Source: Palsa-147 sp036513895 (GTDB lineage: Bacteria > Acidobacteriota > Terriglobia > Acidiferrales > UBA7541). From it: a DNA stretch of 64,000 nt. Both the position numbers and the translations under genes were made by a program. Shown here piece after piece: positions 32,579-41,720 of this stretch. Positions within the stretch are counted from its first letter, which is position 1, and each line of letters begins with the position of its first letter. The notes below the pieces were generated by a model. The model made no database searches. It saw nothing but the letters and a program-made list of their open reading frames with translations, and was not told where the DNA came from. The DNA lies in NCBI GenBank assembly GCA_036513895.1, contig DATBYF010000137.1, positions 1 to 64,000 of the forward strand. Reading direction: 5' to 3'.

Positions 32579-32609
32579 GCACTTGTAGCGGACGGCTTCA
32601 GCCGGGCAT
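32579..32609 (+). repeat. TTGTAGC/TTCA-loop hairpin repeat, copy 2
   Basis: CACTTGTAGC then GGACGGC-TTCA-GCCGGGC and ATG. It lies between the convergent yggX and ATP-grasp genes. Confidence 0.75.
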
Positions 32610-32647
32610 GTTCGCGCAACACCTCCACTCGCATCACAAAAAAATAT

Positions 32648-33946
32648 CTACGCCGTAATCCGCCCAGTCACAGGATGCTCAACAGCCAGCCGCGCCCCAA
32701 TCACAAATTTCAACTTGGAATGCGCAAGCCGCAACGCCGCCTCCGCCTCCCCAGCCGAATCGCCTCGCGAAAAAATAAATCCCAAATAACTCGCCCCCTC
32801 AGGCCAAGCCACAATGTTGTCACGCAGCCGCGCAGTAATCAGCACATCTTCAATGCCCGGAACATCTCGCGCGGCGTCAATTCCCTCCACGCCCTCCAAA
32901 ATCCCACTCCGCGGCACAGGAATCATCATCACGCCCGCCGCGGCATCTTCGCGCACCGACTCGCTATCACCAAGCTCCAGCGCATGCCGCAAAATCAATT
33001 CCTCAAGCGAAATTCCATCCGAGCCAAATCTCAGCGCCCGCGAACACAATCCCCCAATCGGCCGCGGCGCAGCTTCAATCACCCACACGCCCTCTCCATT
33101 AATCCGAAATTCCGCATGAACAGGCCCTGTAACCAGCCCCAGCGCCGCAACGCACCGCGAGGCACAATCCGCAACCGCAGCCTGCGTCTGCTGCGGCAAT
33201 CGCGAAGGCGTCACGTAAATGGTCTCTTCGAAGTAAGGCCCTTCAAGCGCATCAGGCTTATCGAAAATCGCAAGCACCCGCAACCGGCCGCCGCTGATCA
33301 GTCCTTCAACGGCAACTTCAACGCCCGGAATATACTGCTCGACAAGAACGCGATCGACCGTCCCATCGCGCGTCGCCTGTATCTCCGGCTGATTGAAAAG
33401 CGCACGAATCCGCTCCACAGCGCGCCGAAACTCGTCCGCATTATTAGTCCGAATCACGCCTTGGCTAGCCGCCAGCGCCAGCGGTTTCACAACGCAAGGA
33501 AACGAAACCCGCGCATCAACGGAATCAATATTTTCATCCAGTCCAAAAGCAACAAAATCCGGAACACGCAATCCAGCCGCCTTCAACCTCTCGCGCTGCC
33601 TCAGTTTATTCCGGCAAATCTCAACCGCTTCGACAGAATTGCCTTTTAACCCGAGCGCACGAGCCGCGCGTGCGGCCGTAGCTGTCGGCCGGTCACCAAG
33701 TGCCAGAATCGCATTCGCCGGGCGCGAAATCGTCTCTCGAACAATTTCACTCGCCGCTCCTTCAGCATCTTCAAAATGCAAGGCCATCGCCCCATCGCCC
33801 CACGGATCATCCAGCTTGTGGCACCGATCCGTGCCAAGCGCAACTTCGACGCCAAGCTTCTTCGCAGCATCAGCAAAAGCCCGCGTCTGATACCCAAGCT
33901 TGGACGCCAATATAAGAATTCGCTTTTGAGGAAAGTCTGCGCTCAT
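32648..33946 (-). CDS. ATP-grasp ligase next to a CCAEP-tail radical SAM protein
   Basis: A 432-residue ATP-grasp enzyme of the carbamoyl-phosphate-synthase-like/amino-acid ligase group. The N-terminal domain holds ILILASKLGYQTRAFADAAK and AILALGDRPTATAARAARALG. The ATP-grasp core has FPCVVKPLALAASQGVIRTNN, VDRVLVEQYIPGVEVAVEGL and GPVHAEFRINGEGVWVIEAAPRPIGG (read as HAEFRINGEGVWVIEAAPR), with the metal-binding Glu and Asn/Arg positions present. The C-terminal region resembles that of L-amino acid ligases. Such enzymes join a carboxylate to an amine through an acyl phosphate. It lies 24 bases after the radical SAM gene and is probably cotranscribed. Substrate unknown; the pairing suggests a small-molecule or peptide modification. 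Confidence 0.82.
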   Translation of the reverse strand: MSADFPQKRILILASKLGYQTRAFADAAKKLGVEVALGTDRCHKLDDPWGDGAMALHFEDAEGAASEIVRETISRPANAILALGDRPTATAARAARALGLKGNSVEAVEICRNKLRQRERLKAAGLRVPDFVAFGLDENIDSVDARVSFPCVVKPLALAASQGVIRTNNADEFRRAVERIRALFNQPEIQATRDGTVDRVLVEQYIPGVEVAVEGLISGGRLRVLAIFDKPDALEGPYFEETIYVTPSRLPQQTQAAVADCASRCVAALGLVTGPVHAEFRINGEGVWVIEAAPRPIGGLCSRALRFGSDGISLEELILRHALELGDSESVREDAAAGVMMIPVPRSGILEGVEGIDAARDVPGIEDVLITARLRDNIVAWPEGASYLGFIFSRGDSAGEAEAALRLAHSKLKFVIGARLAVEHPVTGRITA

Positions 33947-33970
33947 GAAGAGGTTATGTACGCTGCAACA

Positions 33971-35425
33971 TCAAACATACGCCGCACCCCGAGGAATCCG
34001 CTTCCGCAATTCTTCAATCGCCGCCAATTGCTCCCCGCTCGGCTCCGCGCAGCAATACCACGGCTCCGAAAGATGCGGAATCAAAGGCCGCGCGCCAACA
34101 ATCGCCAGCGGATTCGCCGCCGCAACAGGAAGCCCCGCTGCCCCCCGCGCCGTCTCGACAATCCGCGCGAAAGTCTGCGCTCGCGAAAGCTTCAATTTTT
34201 CGCAATTATTTACAAGCACCTGCAAATCCGCGCAACGCTGGTCCACACTTGCATCAGAATGCTTCCACGGATAAGCCAGCGCGGAATCATCAAATTCTCC
34301 AACCAGTAAACGAACCTCTTCCAAATCCATCAGCCGCGATCCCGCAGGAATCAGCAATCGAATCGCCAGTTGAATCGGTGCCACGCTCTCAATCAAATCA
34401 TGCTGCCCAAGAAAATCCAGTAGCTCGCAGAACGATTCCAGCGTCGTCCACGGCGTAAACGGCACAAAAGTCGGTTGCAGCGCCAGCCCGGCCTCGCGGC
34501 ACGCCCGAATCACCTCAACAAAATCCGCCCGCGTATGATTCTTCGCCAGTTTCTCAAGCACCGCATCGTCAATCGACTCAACCGCACTCGTCACAAACAG
34601 ACAACCCGTGTCGCGCAGCGTCGCCAAATGCTCCCGATGCTTCAACAAATGCTCGATCTTGATCGTTGCATCGTACGTAAGGCGCGGAAACTCCCGATGA
34701 AACGCTTCAATAATCGGCAGCGCATGCCCAATGCCGTTAAAAAAATCAGCGTCGCCAAAAGTAATATGGGCCGCGCCCGCCGCCACCTGCCGTCGAATAT
34801 CCTCAATCACGATCTCGCGTGGAATAATCCGAAAAACGCCGTCGTACACCGGCACAATCGGACAATGCCTGCAAAGATGCTTGCACCCTCGGCTGGCCTC
34901 GGTATAACCCGCGAGCAGCTCTTCGCCGTTTGCCAATGTCAGCCGCGCGTACCGCTCGAGCGGCAAAAAACCGCTGCGATCGGGAGCCACAAAATTCTGT
35001 CTCTCCAAAGAAATTACCGGCTCGCGCTGCACTTCATTTCGCGCGCCATTCGCTGATCCGTTCTCGAGCCGCCCGGCCAGCGACGCAAGCCCCTGCTCGA
35101 ATTCGCCACCCAAAATCGTCTGCACGCCCAACTTCCGCAAATACGCCTCATTCACCGGCGCATAGAGCCCGTAAAAGCACAAATGCGCGCGCGGATTCAA
35201 CTCCCGCACCGCCCCCACCAACTCAATCGCCAGACGCGTCGCCGTATGCATCGGCACATGAAACGCAATCAAATCCGCCGCACGAATCGGCTTCTCATCA
35301 AGCGCCTCGCGCGAAGTATCCACGCAAGTCACCTCAGCACCCCGCGACCGCAGCCACGCCGCAGGCGACGCCAGCCCAAAAGGCTGTCGCCCCAGTTCAT
35401 AAGTCGCAATGAGTAGGACACGCAT
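33971..35425 (-). CDS. CUAEP/CCAEP-tail radical SAM protein (Cys form)
   Basis: A 484-residue radical SAM protein. The N-terminus (about 1-120) looks like a B12-binding-type Rossmann domain (LLIATYELGRQPFGLASPAA, LIAFHVPMHTATRL, RAHLCFYGLYAP), though I see no clear cobalamin DxHxxG. The 4Fe-4S motif is CKHLCRHC (Cys 181, 185, 188), i.e. CX3CX2C, followed by ITFGDADFFNG and IKIEHLLKHREHLATL. Near the C-terminus is PWYCCAEP (Cys 458 and 459), which I recognise as the tail motif of a family whose members have either CUAEP with selenocysteine or CCAEP. The codons here are TGC TGC, so this is the cysteine form. ATG at 35425 preceded by a possible TTG. The ATP-grasp gene follows directly. The reaction is unknown as far as I am aware. 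Confidence 0.85.
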   Translation of the reverse strand: MRVLLIATYELGRQPFGLASPAAWLRSRGAEVTCVDTSREALDEKPIRAADLIAFHVPMHTATRLAIELVGAVRELNPRAHLCFYGLYAPVNEAYLRKLGVQTILGGEFEQGLASLAGRLENGSANGARNEVQREPVISLERQNFVAPDRSGFLPLERYARLTLANGEELLAGYTEASRGCKHLCRHCPIVPVYDGVFRIIPREIVIEDIRRQVAAGAAHITFGDADFFNGIGHALPIIEAFHREFPRLTYDATIKIEHLLKHREHLATLRDTGCLFVTSAVESIDDAVLEKLAKNHTRADFVEVIRACREAGLALQPTFVPFTPWTTLESFCELLDFLGQHDLIESVAPIQLAIRLLIPAGSRLMDLEEVRLLVGEFDDSALAYPWKHSDASVDQRCADLQVLVNNCEKLKLSRAQTFARIVETARGAAGLPVAAANPLAIVGARPLIPHLSEPWYCCAEPSGEQLAAIEELRKRIPRGAAYV

Positions 35426-35597
35426 CAAATGTGTGTCAGCAAGTTCGCCGCAGATTGATTATGGCACGCCTCCGCCAGTTCCGTAGCCCGTCACGCCCCG
35501 TTCCACGGATTCAAGTCGTGCTTTTCGATTTTCCCTTTTCCATTTTCCGCCCTCCGATGCGCTATCATAGTCTTTCACCCAGGAGCCTGACGCCCGA

Positions 35598-38267
35598 ATG
35601 AGCCCCGCATCAAAAAACTCCTTCGCCTCTCGTGCGCCGCTGAAATCCGGCGACACCGAGTTCCAAATCTTCCACCTCGACGCCCTCGAGCGCGCCGGCA
35701 TCGGCCGGGTCTCGCGCCTCCCATTTTCTCTAAAAATTCTCCTCGAAAATCTGCTTCGCTTCGAAGACGGCCGCTTCGTCCAACCCGACGACGTCCGCGC
35801 CCTCGCCACATGGAATCCCGCCGTCACCTCCACAAACGAAGTCTCCTTCATGCCCGCGCGCGTCCTCCTGCAAGATTTCACCGGCGTCCCCACCATCGTC
35901 GACATGGCAGCCATGCGCGAAGCCATGCGCAATCTCGGCGGCAATCCAAAGAAAATCAATCCGCTCCTCCCCGCCGATCTCGTCATCGACCACTCCGTGC
36001 AAGTCGATCAGTTCGGCAATTCCGGCGCGCTCGCGTTTAACGCCGAAATCGAATTCCTCCGCAATATCGAGCGCTACGCCTTCCTCCGCTGGGGCCAAAA
36101 AGCCTTCGACAATTTCAAAGTCGTCCCGCCCGACACTGGCATCTGCCATCAAGTAAATCTCGAGTACCTGGCCAAAGTCGTTTTCACCACACAGCAAAAT
36201 GGTGCCTGGTTCGCATACCCGGATTCTCTCGTCGGCACCGATTCCCACACCACAATGGTCAACGGCCTCGGCGTCTTCGGCTGGGGCGTCGGCGGCATCG
36301 AAGCCGAAGCCGCGATGCTCGGACAGCCTTTCTCAATGACGATTCCGCCCGTCGTCGGCTTCAAGTTGCACGGTTGCCTGCCCGAAGGCGCCACGGCCAC
36401 CGATCTCGTCCTCACCATCACCGCTACGCTTCGAAAAAAAGGCGTCGTCGGCAAGTTCGTCGAATTCTACGGCACCGGCCTCTCGAGTCTCACTCTTCCC
36501 GACCGCGCCACGCTCGCCAACATGGCCCCTGAATACGGCGCCACAATGGGCTTCTTCCCGGTAGACGAAGAAACGCTCTCCTATTTACGCTTCACCGCCC
36601 GCGAGCCCGAACTCGTTCACCTCGTCGAGGCTTACACAAAAGAGCAGGGCCTCTTCCGCACCGACGCGACGCCCGATCCAGAATTCTCCGATCGCCTCGA
36701 ACTCAATCTCGCTGACGTCGTTCCAACGATGGCCGGCCCCAAGCGCCCGCAAGACAGCGTCACCCTCCGCGACGCGAAACAATCCTTCGAGAAATCTCTC
36801 GCCGCGCCCGCCAAGCACGTCACCGTTCAAAATAATGGCGACCGCTTCAATCTCGCCGACGGCTCCGTCGTCATCGCCGCGATCACCAGCTGCACCAACA
36901 CCTCAAACCCATCCCTGATGCTGGGCGCAGGTATTCTCGCGAAAAAAGCCGTCGAGCGCGGCCTCTCCGCAAAACCCTGGGTGAAAACCAGCCTCGCCCC
37001 GGGATCAAAGGTAGTCACCGACTACCTTCTTAAATCCGGTTTAATGCCCTTTCTCGAGTCTCTGCGCTTCCATCTCGTAGGCTACGGCTGCACCACCTGC
37101 ATCGGCAATAGCGGCCCGCTCTCCGAGCCCATCGGCAAAGCCATCAAAGAAAATAATCTCGTCGCCGTCTCGGTTCTCAGCGGCAATCGCAATTTCGAAG
37201 GCCGCGTGAATTCACTGGTGCGCGCAAATTACCTAGCCTCGCCCCCGCTCGTAGTCGCGTACGCCCTCGCAGGCCGCATGGATTTCGATATGGCCACCGA
37301 GCCGCTCGGCAACGACAAATCCGGAAATCCGGTCTTCCTGCGCGACATTTGGCCGACGCCGCTCGAAGTCGAAACAACTTTGCGCGACTCCGTCTCGAGC
37401 GACATGTTCCGCCACGAATACGGCGACGTCTTCACCGGCGACGCACAATGGCGCAACCTGCACGTACCCGAAGGCGATCTCTACGCCTGGGATCCCAAAT
37501 CCACATATATCAAATTGCCGCCGTATTTCGACTCGATGCCGCTCAATCCGTCGCCACTCACCGACATTCGCGGCGCCCGCGTTCTTGCCGTCCTCGGCGA
37601 CAGCGTCACCACCGACCACATTTCGCCCGCCGGCTCAATCCCAGCCGACAGCCCCGCGGGAAAATATTTGATCTCGCGCGGTGTCCAGCCAGTAAATTTC
37701 AATTCCTACGGCGCGCGTCGCGGCAACGACGAAGTCATGACCCGCGGAACTTTCGCCAACATTCGCCTGCGCAACCAGCTCGCGCCCGGCACTGAAGGTG
37801 GTTGGACGCGCCACCAGCCTAGCGACGAGCAAATGACCATCTACGATGCCGCCATGCGCTACAAATCTGAACACGTGCCTCTCGTCGTTCTTGTCGGCAA
37901 AGAATACGGCTCCGGCTCGTCGCGCGATTGGGCCGCTAAAGGCACCGCGCTTCTCGGAATCAAAGCCGTAATTGCGGAAAGTTACGAGCGCATTCACCGC
38001 AGCAATTTAATTGGAATGGGAGTTCTACCGCTCGAATTCAATCCCGGCGATTCCGCAAAATCGCTCGGTCTCACCGGCACAGAAGTTTTTGACATCGAGG
38101 GCTTAGCGAAAGATTTCGCGCCGCGCAAACAAATTCAAGTTCGCGCCCGCCGCGCCGACGGCATGGACATCATCTTCAAAACAATCGCCCGCATCGACAC
38201 GCCCGTAGAAGTAACCTATTACCAGCACGGCGGCATCCTCCACTACGTCCTCCGCCAAATGCTGTAG
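35598..38267 (+). CDS. acnA: Aconitate hydratase A
   Basis: Converts citrate to isocitrate through cis-aconitate in the TCA cycle, with a 4Fe-4S cluster. The 889-residue length fits AcnA/IRP1. Motifs: LVIDHSVQVDQFG, VGTDSHTTMVNGLGVFGWGVGGIEAE (read as GTDSHTTMVNGLGVFGWG), the cluster ligands in ITSCTNTSNPSLM and GYGCTTCIGNSGPL, VLGDSVTTDHISPAG and KEYGSGSSRDWAAKG with the catalytic Ser. ATG at 35598; AGGAG lies 12 bases upstream, slightly far. It stands alone, divergent from the radical SAM gene. The codon choice (strong C-ending preference) fits high expression. Confidence 0.97.
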   Translation: MSPASKNSFASRAPLKSGDTEFQIFHLDALERAGIGRVSRLPFSLKILLENLLRFEDGRFVQPDDVRALATWNPAVTSTNEVSFMPARVLLQDFTGVPTIVDMAAMREAMRNLGGNPKKINPLLPADLVIDHSVQVDQFGNSGALAFNAEIEFLRNIERYAFLRWGQKAFDNFKVVPPDTGICHQVNLEYLAKVVFTTQQNGAWFAYPDSLVGTDSHTTMVNGLGVFGWGVGGIEAEAAMLGQPFSMTIPPVVGFKLHGCLPEGATATDLVLTITATLRKKGVVGKFVEFYGTGLSSLTLPDRATLANMAPEYGATMGFFPVDEETLSYLRFTAREPELVHLVEAYTKEQGLFRTDATPDPEFSDRLELNLADVVPTMAGPKRPQDSVTLRDAKQSFEKSLAAPAKHVTVQNNGDRFNLADGSVVIAAITSCTNTSNPSLMLGAGILAKKAVERGLSAKPWVKTSLAPGSKVVTDYLLKSGLMPFLESLRFHLVGYGCTTCIGNSGPLSEPIGKAIKENNLVAVSVLSGNRNFEGRVNSLVRANYLASPPLVVAYALAGRMDFDMATEPLGNDKSGNPVFLRDIWPTPLEVETTLRDSVSSDMFRHEYGDVFTGDAQWRNLHVPEGDLYAWDPKSTYIKLPPYFDSMPLNPSPLTDIRGARVLAVLGDSVTTDHISPAGSIPADSPAGKYLISRGVQPVNFNSYGARRGNDEVMTRGTFANIRLRNQLAPGTEGGWTRHQPSDEQMTIYDAAMRYKSEHVPLVVLVGKEYGSGSSRDWAAKGTALLGIKAVIAESYERIHRSNLIGMGVLPLEFNPGDSAKSLGLTGTEVFDIEGLAKDFAPRKQIQVRARRADGMDIIFKTIARIDTPVEVTYYQHGGILHYVLRQML

Positions 38268-38288
38268 GCCCGCCGAGAGCACGCTTCC

Positions 38289-38323
38289 AGGACTTGTAGC
38301 GCGCTAGGCATCAGCCCGGCAGC
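38289..38323 (+). repeat. TTGTAGC/TTCA-loop hairpin repeat, copy 3 (diverged)
   Basis: GGACTTGTAGCG, then GCTAGGC-ATCA-GCCCGGC and AGCC. The loop is ATCA here and the stem has one mismatch. It lies between the convergent acnA and the BNR protein gene. Confidence 0.65.
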
Positions 38324-38408
38324 CTTTTCCTTTAGTTGCGCCGCTCTTCGATCCGCGAGCGCTCTCTTATCATAATCCCGCCCATCCCGCCCGCAGCTCC
38401 GCCACACC

Positions 38409-41400
38409 CTACTGCGGCGTCTGCTGCACAATCAACGTCACCATCACCTGATGGCTCGCGATCGCCACAGTCGTCACGCCGTTCGTCGTTTCCTCAGCCC
38501 CGGTAATCGTAATCTGATAAGTGCCCACGGGTGTCCCGCCCGATCCGCCGCTCGAGCACCCCGCCAAAATTCCTGCAAACGCAATCCCCGCAAGTGACGT
38601 CGCCAAAGAAAATCTCCGCCGCCACGCGCGATTCCGCGTCCGCGCTGATAGCCAAGCCATCAAAAGCAATATCCCTAGCACGCCAGCAAGCGCCGGCCAG
38701 AATTTTCGCAACTCCTGTGAAATGCCCCTACCCCGTCCCCCGATTGGAGGCGCAATCGTATTCCGCTCCGTCGTTACCAGCATCGTTTCAGTCGCGCCCG
38801 CAGCCGTCGGCGTAATTGAAGTGGGCGCGAACGAGCACACCGAATTGCTCGGCGCCCCGCTGCAAGTCAGCGTGAGCGGCACGTCAAATCCATTCAGCGC
38901 AATCACATTGAACTTATATTGCGCCGTAAATCCCCCGGTCACCGTCGCGAGCGTCGGCGTCACCGGCCCAAACGCGTAATCCTGAATGTTGAAAAATATC
39001 GGCAGGGTGGTTCCGCCGCCCGGCGCCGGATTCGTCACCGAAACGCTGATCACGGCAGCCGCCGCAAAAGCGCTCGTCGGCACTTCCACCGTCAACGTAG
39101 TCGAAGATTGCGTGCCGATCGGCGTCAAGCTCGAATTGCCAAAATTGATCACCGAGCCAGTCACGAAATTTGTGCCCGTCACCGTCAATTCAAATTCGCC
39201 AAAGCCGACCGTGACGCTCGTTGGCGAAATCATAGTCAGCGTAGGGACCGGATTCGTAACATCGAGCACCACGCTATTCGTCACCGAACCGTTATCAACC
39301 ACGCTCACATTTATCGCCCCGCCGGTCTTGAGCAATTCTGCCGGCACGACCGCCGCCAGCGATCCATCTGCGTTTAGCGTCGTCGGCGTTAGCGTCGTCG
39401 AACCCAGTCGAATCGCGGATTGATTGCTAAAGCCGCTGCCAGTCACGTTGAGCGTAAAGCTTTCCGCGCCAGCCTTCGCACTCGCCGGCGAAAGGCTCGT
39501 CAATTGAAATGCCCTCCCGCCGCCAAGCTGTAGCTCCCACGCACCCCGTCCGAACGTCGCAGCGGTCAACACGCGCGAAGCAGGCTCAAAAGAAAGCGCC
39601 GTAACGGGCACGATAGGCAGTCCCGCCCCAAGCGGCGCCCACGACGCACCGCGATCGCTCGTCGCAAACACTCCGATATCCGTCGCAACATAAATCGTGT
39701 CCGCAGCCGCGCGATCCACCACAAGGTCATTCACCGGAACGTTCGGAAGATTGCCGCTGATATCGCTCCACTGCGCCCCGCCGCTCGCCGTCATAAACAC
39801 GTGCCCCAGCGCGTCGCCATTAACTCCGGAAAATCCGGAGAAGCCCGCATACTGAATGCTACCGTCATTCGGATCGCGCCAATACGAGGACTGAAAGCGC
39901 CCCGGCAACCCCGGCGCCGGCCCCGATCGAATGACGTCACTGGCGCAATTCCATCCAAGGCCACACAGATTTTCCAATTCGTATATGTTCAGAGGTGCCG
40001 CGCTTGGAATTCCATTGAGATTCTTCCAGGCGTGCGATTCCGCCGGGAGGCCCGAGTTCGATACATCCGTCGACGTCCAGACACCATTGTCGTTGCCGGC
40101 ATCGAGCACAGAGCCATCACGGCTCAAAGCGATAGCGAGTTGTCCCGGAAATAGCGCAGCACCTTTGCGGTCGGTCGTCACGTCCTGCCACGAATTCCCG
40201 CCATCAATGGAACGCGAAAGGCCCGCGCCTCCCGCAAATACCAGCGACGGATCGCTCGTGCTGGCGCGCAACGTCATCGCATCACGACATTCACCCGCGC
40301 ATAGACGGTTCGGCGGATCAGAAATTTTCATCCAACTCGCGCCGCCATCATTGCTCTTGAACACGCCGAGAAAACTTGCAGAGCCAGTCGTCGCGTCGGC
40401 AACCGCCGCATAAAGAATCGTCTTCCCTGCAGATGTCCCTGCCGATGATGCCCCCAACGTAAGCGCCACCCGCCCGATCCGCGCCTGATTGAAAAACTGA
40501 TTTGTAACTTGATCGAATCCCACAAGCCGCTTCCAACTAGCCCCCGCGTCGCTCGAAACATAAAGTCCGCCGCACGCGCTAGCGCACGTCGCTCCGGAAG
40601 CGCTGCCCGCGTTATCACGCCCAAGCGCCGCATACGCCGTCATCCCCGTCCGGTCATTCGCATCAAACGCCACATCGAATCCCGCGATTCCCGCTCCGCC
40701 CGTCAGCACCAGCGTCCACGTCCCTCCGCCATCAGCCGAGCGCCACACGCCGCCGCTCGTCGCGGCCGAAGACGCGCCCGACGATTCACTCACCGCCGCC
40801 AGCACATCGCGATGCGTCCCAGAATTCCGACTCACGCTAAGCGCCTCGATCGAAACGTCACCACTCGCCCCACGCGAAAACGCAGCATCACCCGACGCGC
40901 TCCAAGTCTGCCCGCCATCCGCCGACTTCATCACTCCCGCGCCATAAAAATTGTGTCCGTCAGCAGTCCGCTCTCCCGTCCCCGCATAAATCGTCACCGG
41001 CGAAGTCGTCGCATCAAGCGCCAACGATCGAATCGCCATCGAAGGCTGATTGTCAGTAAGCGGAATCCAATTCACTCCATCAGAAGTTTTCCAAACTCCC
41101 CCGCTCGCCCCGCCAACATACACCGTCTTGCCAGTGGGATCAGTCGGGTCAATCTCAATCGCCCTCACCGGCTCAGCGTTATCCACAGGCGCGCCGCTCC
41201 CGCTGCGATTCGGAAATCCCATCGAAGCTGCTCCAATTGATTTCCAAACAGGTTGGTCGCCGCTCGCCGCCACGCTCATCGCCTTCATCTTCTCAATGGC
41301 CAACTCGCGCGCGCCTGCCGGGATGTACCCCGCGGGATAAGCCCTCGTCTCGAAAAACTCTTTCACGCGCTCGAGTGTCACAGTCGCCGCAGTAACCGCC

Positions 41401-41522
41401 GCCCCCAACGCGGCCACCGCAATAATGCCGCCCATCGCGATCACCCACCCGCGCCTGACCCGCAAACGATCGGACCGAGCCCCTACCCGCGCGCGCCATT
41501 CATTCATCCCGAAAAAATCCAT
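38409..41522 (-). CDS. Large exported BNR/sortilin-like propeller protein with IPT/TIG repeats
   Basis: A 1,037-residue exported protein. A membrane helix at about 28-48 (WVIAMGGIIAVAALGAAVTA) acts as signal or anchor. Residues about 90-650 hold repeated BNR/VPS10-like motifs: VYVGGASGGVWKTSDGVNW, VMKSADGGQTWSASGD, VWRSADGGGTWTLVL, LYVSSDAGASWKRLV, VFKSNDGGASWMKIS and VFATSDRGASWAPLG, the S-x-D-x-G-x-x-W Asp-box. Three IPT/TIG-type Ig domains follow (LTSLSPASAKAGAESFTLNV, LTMISPTSVTVGFGEFELTV). Near the C-terminus is a second membrane helix (ALAGVLGILLLMAWLSA) and a lipobox-like LAGCSSGG, then GTYQITITG. GGAGG lies just 3 bases before the ATG. Function unknown; a cell-surface adhesin or glycan-binding protein is possible. 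Confidence 0.8.
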   Translation of the reverse strand: MDFFGMNEWRARVGARSDRLRVRRGWVIAMGGIIAVAALGAAVTAATVTLERVKEFFETRAYPAGYIPAGARELAIEKMKAMSVAASGDQPVWKSIGAASMGFPNRSGSGAPVDNAEPVRAIEIDPTDPTGKTVYVGGASGGVWKTSDGVNWIPLTDNQPSMAIRSLALDATTSPVTIYAGTGERTADGHNFYGAGVMKSADGGQTWSASGDAAFSRGASGDVSIEALSVSRNSGTHRDVLAAVSESSGASSAATSGGVWRSADGGGTWTLVLTGGAGIAGFDVAFDANDRTGMTAYAALGRDNAGSASGATCASACGGLYVSSDAGASWKRLVGFDQVTNQFFNQARIGRVALTLGASSAGTSAGKTILYAAVADATTGSASFLGVFKSNDGGASWMKISDPPNRLCAGECRDAMTLRASTSDPSLVFAGGAGLSRSIDGGNSWQDVTTDRKGAALFPGQLAIALSRDGSVLDAGNDNGVWTSTDVSNSGLPAESHAWKNLNGIPSAAPLNIYELENLCGLGWNCASDVIRSGPAPGLPGRFQSSYWRDPNDGSIQYAGFSGFSGVNGDALGHVFMTASGGAQWSDISGNLPNVPVNDLVVDRAAADTIYVATDIGVFATSDRGASWAPLGAGLPIVPVTALSFEPASRVLTAATFGRGAWELQLGGGRAFQLTSLSPASAKAGAESFTLNVTGSGFSNQSAIRLGSTTLTPTTLNADGSLAAVVPAELLKTGGAINVSVVDNGSVTNSVVLDVTNPVPTLTMISPTSVTVGFGEFELTVTGTNFVTGSVINFGNSSLTPIGTQSSTTLTVEVPTSAFAAAAVISVSVTNPAPGGGTTLPIFFNIQDYAFGPVTPTLATVTGGFTAQYKFNVIALNGFDVPLTLTCSGAPSNSVCSFAPTSITPTAAGATETMLVTTERNTIAPPIGGRGRGISQELRKFWPALAGVLGILLLMAWLSARTRNRAWRRRFSLATSLAGIAFAGILAGCSSGGSGGTPVGTYQITITGAEETTNGVTTVAIASHQVMVTLIVQQTPQ

Positions 41523-41720
41523 AATCCTCCGCCAGCCAAATCCGCTGGGATCAATCCCGCGCGTGAGCCTCGCAGGCCAACTCCGCTCGCGAACAATCCG
41601 CGATTATACACGCCCCATTTAACCCGAGAAATCGCAAACGGCCCCCCGAATCACAAGTATCGTCGTGGTTTGGATGGAGAACCACTCCACGCGGTTGTAA
41701 GACGCTTACCGTTTCCCTTT

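Noticed and set aside
32537..33649. A 370-codon plus-strand frame opposite the ATP-grasp gene
   Set aside because: Arg/Asn/Pro-rich, no domain, antisense to a well-supported gene.
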